Assembly (NCBI GenBank): GCA_030042955.1
Contig: JASHYQ010000011.1
Coordinates: 1-12,178 of the forward strand
Source: Thermoplasmata archaeon
Lineage (GTDB): Archaea > Thermoplasmatota > Thermoplasmata > Lutacidiplasmatales > UBA184
Direction of reading: 5' to 3'
DNA: 12,178 bases
Below are positions 8,528 to 12,178 of the stretch, in pieces. The translations under genes were made by a program, and so were the position numbers. Under the pieces are notes generated by a model. It ran no database searches and had not been told where the DNA came from. It worked only from the letters and a program-made list of their open reading frames with translations. Positions within the stretch are counted from its first letter, which is position 1, and the number at the start of each line of letters is the position of its first letter.

Positions 8528-9113
8528 ACGGCGCCGTGTCCAAAAGATAGTCGGTGACTCTCGGGTCGGTCAGCCACCGGACCCGCCCGTAGACCGAAGG
8601 ACCTCGCTTCCGAATGCGGAGTCGCACCTCCCGGGCCACCTCCTCAGGCGAGCGCCCCGTCGTATCGACTTCCCAGACGCGACGCCCCGGGCCGAGCGCT
8701 TCACGGAGCACCAGGTCGATCGCCTCCGACACTACGTTGGCGTCTCGGTCCCGGGCCGAGCCTCGCCGGAGGCGACGGAGGCGTTGTGCCAGGACGACCG
8801 GGTTGCAGCGCAGGACCACGATGTCCCGAATGGGGAGGAGATGGGCTAGGTGCCCAACGTAGACCTGGTGCGGGTGCACGCGGTGGAGCCCGGGGAACCG
8901 GTGCTGAAGCTGGGGCAGGTCGACAATAATGCTCCCGCCCTGTCGACGCCCAAGTCCGGCCCTCACCGCAAGCTCAGCTACCTCCACCACCGAGAACCTC
9001 GGCCTCAGAAGGGCCGCAACGGACGACTTTCCAGAGCCGGGCGTGCCCGTCAACGCCACGGGCGCGACTCGGGAGTGACCGATACCCTCTCCCTCTCGAG
9101 ACCGAACGCTCAC
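8526..9113 (-). CDS. Fap7/hCINAP-like adenylate kinase family protein
   Basis: This P-loop nucleotide kinase belongs to the archaeal adenylate kinase group related to eukaryotic Fap7 (hCINAP), an enzyme that also binds ribosomal protein uS11 in small-subunit maturation. Numbered from GTG 9113 (195 residues), the Walker A is GTPGSGKS at 23-30. Typical family segments follow: IIVDLP (62-67), HQVYVGHLAHLLP (82-94), VVLRCNP (99-105), and VWEVDTTGRSPEEVA (146-160). The Arg-rich stretch near 108-123 fits a lid-like loop. The start is uncertain: GTG 9113 has a GAGGGAG about 8 bases upstream and a TATA-like box further up; ATG 9158 would add 15 residues (210 in all) and GTG 9059 would give a shorter 177-residue protein starting right at the P-loop, as in many homologues. 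It lies 8 bases upstream of the phosphatidyltransferase gene in an apparent operon. Whether it acts mainly in nucleotide balance or ribosome assembly is not visible. Confidence 0.88.
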   Translation of the reverse strand: MSVRSREGEGIGHSRVAPVALTGTPGSGKSSVAALLRPRFSVVEVAELAVRAGLGRRQGGSIIVDLPQLQHRFPGLHRVHPHQVYVGHLAHLLPIRDIVVLRCNPVVLAQRLRRLRRGSARDRDANVVSEAIDLVLREALGPGRRVWEVDTTGRSPEEVAREVRLRIRKRGPSVYGRVRWLTDPRVTDYLLDTAP

Positions 9114-9143
9114 GCCCAATGCTCCCTCGCTGCTGCGATAGGC

Positions 9144-9153
9144 GTAAAAAACG
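9144..9153 (-). promoter_or_regulatory. Candidate TATA box for the kinase/phosphatidyltransferase operon
   Basis: On the - strand CGTTTTTTAC is centred about 35 bases before GTG 9113, predicting transcription start near 9123 and a leader of about 10 bases. If true, the ATG at 9158 would lie upstream of the transcript and could not be used. A second weak A/T block at 9187-9198 could instead serve the 9158 start. Based on motif and spacing only. Confidence 0.4.
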
Positions 9154-9210
9154 TACACTCAGTCGAGACTTTGTCGGACCGCACTTGAGAAATAACTCAC
9201 CCCGGAGAAG

Positions 9211-9219
9211 CTTAAGTAG
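9211..9219 (+). promoter_or_regulatory. Candidate TATA box for the zinc finger surface protein gene (leaderless)
   Basis: CTTAAGTAG, preceded by purine-rich GGAGAAG that could act as a BRE, is centred 25 bases before the ATG at 9240. That spacing predicts a transcript starting at or next to the start codon, which fits the lack of a ribosome binding site. A TAAGT word recurs 9 bases downstream; its meaning is unclear. Confidence 0.5.
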
Positions 9220-9239
9220 CCTAAGTCATCCGGGCAGGC

Positions 9240-11207
9240 ATGCGAAAGGCCGCGTGGCGAACTTTGGGATCTCTTGGGTTGGGGCTCGTCGCAGTCTTCT
9301 TGGTGCTGGGTATGTCCGGGACCACCGTACTTCTGGGTCCGGCATCCTCCGCTCGCGACGGTGGCACGACCCTGATGGCGGATCATACCGCGGCAGCTGT
9401 CAAGCCGGACGCCGCGTTGACCAGCTGGATCAACACATCGGACGCGACGGGTCCCGCAGCCTTCCAGCCGGTCCCCGCGTGGATCAACTTTACCATCATG
9501 TACGGGAACGTGACGCCGGGCTTCGAGCTCGCGTCCAACAACACGTACGTGAACCTGACGATCTATGATGACGTTTCCCTGTCGTACTACCTGAACTACT
9601 CCTTCCCCATTGTTACGGGAGTAGCGACGTACTCGCTCGAGTTGGACCAGACGTTCCTCGGATGCTCGGCCGCGGACTGCACGGCGAGCATGCCCGACAC
9701 CTACACCTACACGCTGTTGTCGACGATCAACGACACTGCGAATGGAGGGAGCCTGGGAACCAACACTACGGTAGTGTCGACCACGCACTGGGTGACCTAT
9801 CTCCCGACCTACGTCTATTTCAAGGGCGTGTCGGGACCCACCGTCAACTCCGTCCTGCCGGCCTGGGTCAACTTCACGATTGCCTACGGCAACGTCGAGC
9901 CGTCCTTCGTGATCTCCTCGACCTATGTCACCGCCACGCTCGAGATTTACGACACGGTGACCCACTCCGATTACATGGTCTACTCGGTCCCGATCGTCAG
10001 CGGGCAGGCGACCTACTCGATTGAGCTGGACCAAACGTTCCTCGGGTGCTCGGCCGCCAATTGCACCGCGACCATGCCCGACACGTACGGCTTCAGCCTG
10101 TATGCGACCCTGACCGGGGTGGGCAACGGAGGGGTCCCGGCGTCCACCTCGGACCTCCTCTTCGCGACCACGACCTGGGTGAACGCCCTCTCGACCTGGG
10201 TCAACGCGCTGACCGCGACGGGCCCGTCCCCCTACTCGACCTTGCCCGGGTGGATCAACTTCACCCTCGTCTACGGCGGCGTCGGGCCCTCGTACGAGGT
10301 CGGGCCGGCCAACACTACGGTGTATCTCTACACCCTCAACGAGGTCACCCATGCGTCGGCGAACTACTCGGTCCCGCTCAAGCTCGGGCAGACGAGCTAC
10401 TCGCTCGAGCTGACGAGCTCGGGCCTTGCGGGATGCACGCAGGCCAACTGCACGACCACCTTCGGGTCGATGAACGACACCTACGCGTTCACCCTGTGGC
10501 CAAGCATCAACGGGACGGCACACCGGGGAATCTATACGGTGAACGGGACGCTGTTCGCCCCGCTCGCCGTGTCGGCGTTCATCCTGTATGCGCCGACCTT
10601 CTCGGTGAGCGCTCCAGCCGCGACCGCGATCGTTGGGAACGTCAACATCACGACGAACTACACGGCCCAGTTCTTGGTCACCGCGGAGGTCTACGTCTAC
10701 ACCGTGCCCACCCTCCAGGGCGTCGCCCCCGTCCTCCTCTACTCGGCGAGCGCGCTCAAGCCCACCGGCACTACGGGGGCGGTCACGAACGTCTGGTACG
10801 AAGGGACTCCGGGTAGCTACGAAGTTTCGTTCGTCGCGTACCTCACCTACGAGACGGTGTACATCAACGGCACGGTCACCGTGGAAACCACTCCGTCCGG
10901 CGGGGTCGTCTACCAGAATACCACGATCTACAACAACGTCACCGGCGGCTCGACCCCGGCGGGCTTCTTCGGATTGGGCCCGGCGGTCAGCGGAACGTTG
11001 TTCCTGCTCATCGGTCTGATCGTCGGTATCCTGGCCGGCCTGGTCGCAGCGAGGATGGTCATGTCCTCGGCCCAGGCGAAGCCCCCGCAGCAGTGGTCGG
11101 AAAAGAAGGAGGAGGAGACCTCCAACACCTGCAGCGTCTGCGGTAAGTCGTTCGGCTCCGCGGACGAGCTCGCAGCCCACTCCAAGAGCGAGCACGGGAT
11201 GCAGTAG
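9240..11207 (+). CDS. Repeat-containing surface protein with one membrane helix and a C-terminal C2H2 zinc finger
   Basis: I do not recognise a named family. The 655-residue protein starts with a signal sequence (basic RKAAWR, hydrophobic about 10-33). A large ectodomain follows with three related repeats (about 59-185, 186-315, 316-445), each with a P-(A/G)-W-(I/V)-N-F-T core (79, 207, 336) and a C-x4-C pair (C142/C147, C270/C275, C399/C404) that could be a small disulfide loop. A further Ig-like beta-rich region runs to about 550. Roughly 22 N-x-S/T sequons suggest dense glycosylation. One helix (about 586-605) is followed by a charged linker (WSEKKEEE) and a textbook zinc finger at 631-652: C-x2-C-x3-F-x5-L-x2-H-x4-H. 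Basic residues flanking the helix and the signal predict repeats outside and finger inside the cell. I infer a receptor-like, adhesive or membrane-tethered regulatory role; the finger could bind nucleic acid or protein. No neighbour proves its function. Confidence 0.9.
   Translation: MRKAAWRTLGSLGLGLVAVFLVLGMSGTTVLLGPASSARDGGTTLMADHTAAAVKPDAALTSWINTSDATGPAAFQPVPAWINFTIMYGNVTPGFELASNNTYVNLTIYDDVSLSYYLNYSFPIVTGVATYSLELDQTFLGCSAADCTASMPDTYTYTLLSTINDTANGGSLGTNTTVVSTTHWVTYLPTYVYFKGVSGPTVNSVLPAWVNFTIAYGNVEPSFVISSTYVTATLEIYDTVTHSDYMVYSVPIVSGQATYSIELDQTFLGCSAANCTATMPDTYGFSLYATLTGVGNGGVPASTSDLLFATTTWVNALSTWVNALTATGPSPYSTLPGWINFTLVYGGVGPSYEVGPANTTVYLYTLNEVTHASANYSVPLKLGQTSYSLELTSSGLAGCTQANCTTTFGSMNDTYAFTLWPSINGTAHRGIYTVNGTLFAPLAVSAFILYAPTFSVSAPAATAIVGNVNITTNYTAQFLVTAEVYVYTVPTLQGVAPVLLYSASALKPTGTTGAVTNVWYEGTPGSYEVSFVAYLTYETVYINGTVTVETTPSGGVVYQNTTIYNNVTGGSTPAGFFGLGPAVSGTLFLLIGLIVGILAGLVAARMVMSSAQAKPPQQWSEKKEEETSNTCSVCGKSFGSADELAAHSKSEHGMQ
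9414..10574 (+). repeat. Three tandem protein-coding repeats of about 384 bases in the surface protein gene
   Basis: The gene contains three consecutive units of about 127-130 codons, near 9414-9794, 9795-10184 and 10185-10574. Units 1 and 2 are close even in DNA: 9641-9702 and 10025-10086, offset by exactly 384 bases, match at about 50 of 62 positions by eye, including LDQTFLGCSAA. Unit 3 is more diverged but keeps the NFT core, the C-x4-C pair and the NDTY/PDTY segment after it. This points to internal duplication, with units 1 and 2 separated most recently or kept alike by conversion. Confidence 0.8.
10173..10214 (+). repeat. 21-base tandem duplication encoding TWVNALS/TWVNALT
   Basis: Two adjacent 21-base copies at 10173-10193 and 10194-10214 encode the heptads TWVNALS and TWVNALT at the join between ectodomain repeats 2 and 3. 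They differ at a few mostly silent positions, so the duplication is not brand new. It lengthens the linker by seven residues, which explains why repeat 2 is slightly longer than repeat 1. Confidence 0.7.
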
Positions 11208-11230
11208 GCTGGGAGGCGCCCCCAGACCAA

Positions 11231-11253
11231 CCCTTTCCTTCCTCTCTTATCTC
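11231..11253 (+). terminator. Pyrimidine-rich tract, possible terminator of the zinc finger protein gene
   Basis: The 110-base gap after the stop codon at 11207 holds a T/C-rich run beginning CCCTTTCCTTCCTCTCTTAT on the + strand, about 24 bases downstream. Archaeal RNA polymerase often ends at T-rich tracts without a hairpin, so it could end this transcript. It is not a pure T run. The rest of the gap shows only a tight GGAAC-G-GTTCC inverted repeat at 11262-11272, with a loop too short for a normal hairpin, and no gene. Confidence 0.35.
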
Positions 11254-11317
11254 CTACGGACGGAACGGTTCCCCGTACCACCCCCGGTTCTGCGGCGGGT
11301 ACTGGCTTTTGAGTAAT

Positions 11318-12178
11318 TCACGCGAAGCGCAGGGCGCGGTAGGAACGGCGCCAACGAAGGACTTCGGGAGCGACCTTCTCCTGCTTGAACCCCGCCCGCA
11401 CCAAGAGCTCGGCTAGCCGAGGCATGTCGTCCGGCGCGAGCCCCAGCCGGGTGACCTCGGCGGTCCCGATTCGACCCACCAGGTCGACCAGGAGCCGCTG
11501 GGCTTCCAGGCGTCGGGCCAGCGCTCCGGCGCCGATCCCGTGCCGCTCGCGGAGGCGGACCCGGTCAAGGTGAACCTGATGGGATTTCGTGAACCCCTGG
11601 GCCTCGGCGACCAACGGGACGTCCAACTCGTGGAGGGCCCGTGCGAGGCGCTGCGCGTTCAGGACGACCGTCCGGGCGTACTCCCGGCCACAGCGTTCCA
11701 TCTCGAGGAGGGTCTGGGCCAGGCCGGCGATCCGGTTCCAGTGCGCGTTGTCGAAGACGCGCCAGACGAGGGCGGGGTCGAGCTGGGCGAAGAGGTCCTC
11801 CCGGTCGGTGACCAGCAGCCCGCCCTGGGGCCCGGGGAACGACTTGTGGGTGCTGCCGAACATCACGTCCGCCCCCTCCCGCAGCGGGTCCTGGAACTCC
11901 CCACCGGCAATGAGGCCCAGGACGTGGGACGCGTCGTAGAACACGAGCGCGTCGTGGGCGTGCGCGGCCTCCGCAATCTCGCGGAGGGGGTACGGGAACA
12001 GCAAGAAGCTCTGGCCGAGCACGACCGCCTGGGGATGCTCGGCCCGGATGGTCGCCACCACAGCCGCCGGGTCGACCGAGTGTCCAGGTCCACCGGCGGG
12101 GAGCGGGCGGACCGTGTAGCCGAAGAGGGACGGCACGTACCCGGGGGCGTAGCCATCGTACCCGCCCTCGTCCGGGGC
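11318..12178 (-). CDS. glyA: Serine hydroxymethyltransferase-like PLP enzyme (5' end outside window)
   Basis: Serine hydroxymethyltransferase interconverts serine and glycine with a pterin one-carbon carrier, using pyridoxal phosphate. The visible 286 residues cover the middle and C-terminal part. The frame is open to the right edge, and the first residues there (EGGYDGY) sit where family members have the GGH-type segment, so the GTG at 12136 is internal. Key elements: YDASHVLGLIA with the PLP-ring Asp at 11933-11935 and the His three residues on; GSTHKSFPGPQGG with the Schiff-base Lys at 11843-11845; and GRIGTAEVTRLG in the C-terminal domain, whose Arg matches the substrate-carboxylate binder and whose form resembles archaeal enzymes. 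The usual TTTHK is GSTHK here. Folate versus methanopterin use cannot be told. A related PLP enzyme of different specificity remains possible. It stands alone on this strand, convergent with the zinc finger protein gene. Confidence 0.82.
   Translation of the reverse strand, partial: APDEGGYDGYAPGYVPSLFGYTVRPLPAGGPGHSVDPAAVVATIRAEHPQAVVLGQSFLLFPYPLREIAEAAHAHDALVFYDASHVLGLIAGGEFQDPLREGADVMFGSTHKSFPGPQGGLLVTDREDLFAQLDPALVWRVFDNAHWNRIAGLAQTLLEMERCGREYARTVVLNAQRLARALHELDVPLVAEAQGFTKSHQVHLDRVRLRERHGIGAGALARRLEAQRLLVDLVGRIGTAEVTRLGLAPDDMPRLAELLVRAGFKQEKVAPEVLRWRRSYRALRFA

Noticed and set aside
8518..8577. Longer start for the CDP-alcohol phosphatidyltransferase
   Set aside because: It would overlap the kinase gene by 52 bases and add residues without family character; the ATG at 8517 has an adjacent GGGAGG.
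9159..11195. 678-codon open frame antisense to almost the whole zinc finger protein gene
   Set aside because: It mirrors the sense gene codon by codon and is rich in Arg, Gly, Asp and Val as expected for antisense of GC-rich DNA. It has no signal, domain or motif, while the sense frame has a clear architecture.
11262..11272. GGAAC-G-GTTCC inverted repeat as a terminator or operator
   Set aside because: The single-base loop cannot form a normal hairpin and there is no second copy or conserved context to support an operator.

Overview
The window looks like chromosomal DNA from a high-GC archaeon, most likely a euryarchaeal lineage of the Thermoplasmatota type. The evidence is archaeal information-processing genes (RtcB RNA ligase, Fe-S primase large subunit PriL, Fap7-type adenylate kinase), TATA-like boxes about 25-40 bases before start codons, short or absent leaders, and large PKD-repeat surface proteins. 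An acid-type S53 protease hints at an acidic or soil/sediment habitat. That lineage and habitat are inference. I see no rRNA, tRNA, CRISPR array, insertion sequence or phage gene, and no gene-free stretch above about 130 bases.

Layout, left to right: rtcB (+, 5' end beyond the window) converges with an 11-base overlap on a 1299-residue secreted, membrane-anchored S53 (sedolisin/kumamolisin) protease with about seven PKD-like domains (-). That protease gene is divergent from a site-2 protease (+); the 74-base gap holds one TATA-like box readable both ways. The site-2 protease gene overlaps the start of priL (+) by 31 bases. priL converges with a 71-base overlap on a CDP-alcohol phosphatidyltransferase gene (-), which lies 8 bases downstream of a Fap7-like adenylate kinase gene (-), probably one operon. 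Divergent from that pair is a 655-residue surface protein (+): signal sequence, three roughly 128-residue repeats each with a C-x4-C pair, one membrane helix, and a canonical C2H2 zinc finger at the C-terminus. After a 110-base gap comes the 3' part of a serine hydroxymethyltransferase-like gene (-), cut by the right edge.

Housekeeping genes (RNA ligation, primer synthesis, ribosome-linked nucleotide kinase, membrane lipid headgroup, one-carbon metabolism) are thus mixed with an envelope/proteolysis set. The most interesting item is the membrane-anchored zinc finger protein, whose architecture resembles a receptor or membrane-tethered regulator. A site-2 protease, the enzyme class that releases such regulators from membranes, is encoded about 2.5 kb away, but no direct link is shown by the sequence.
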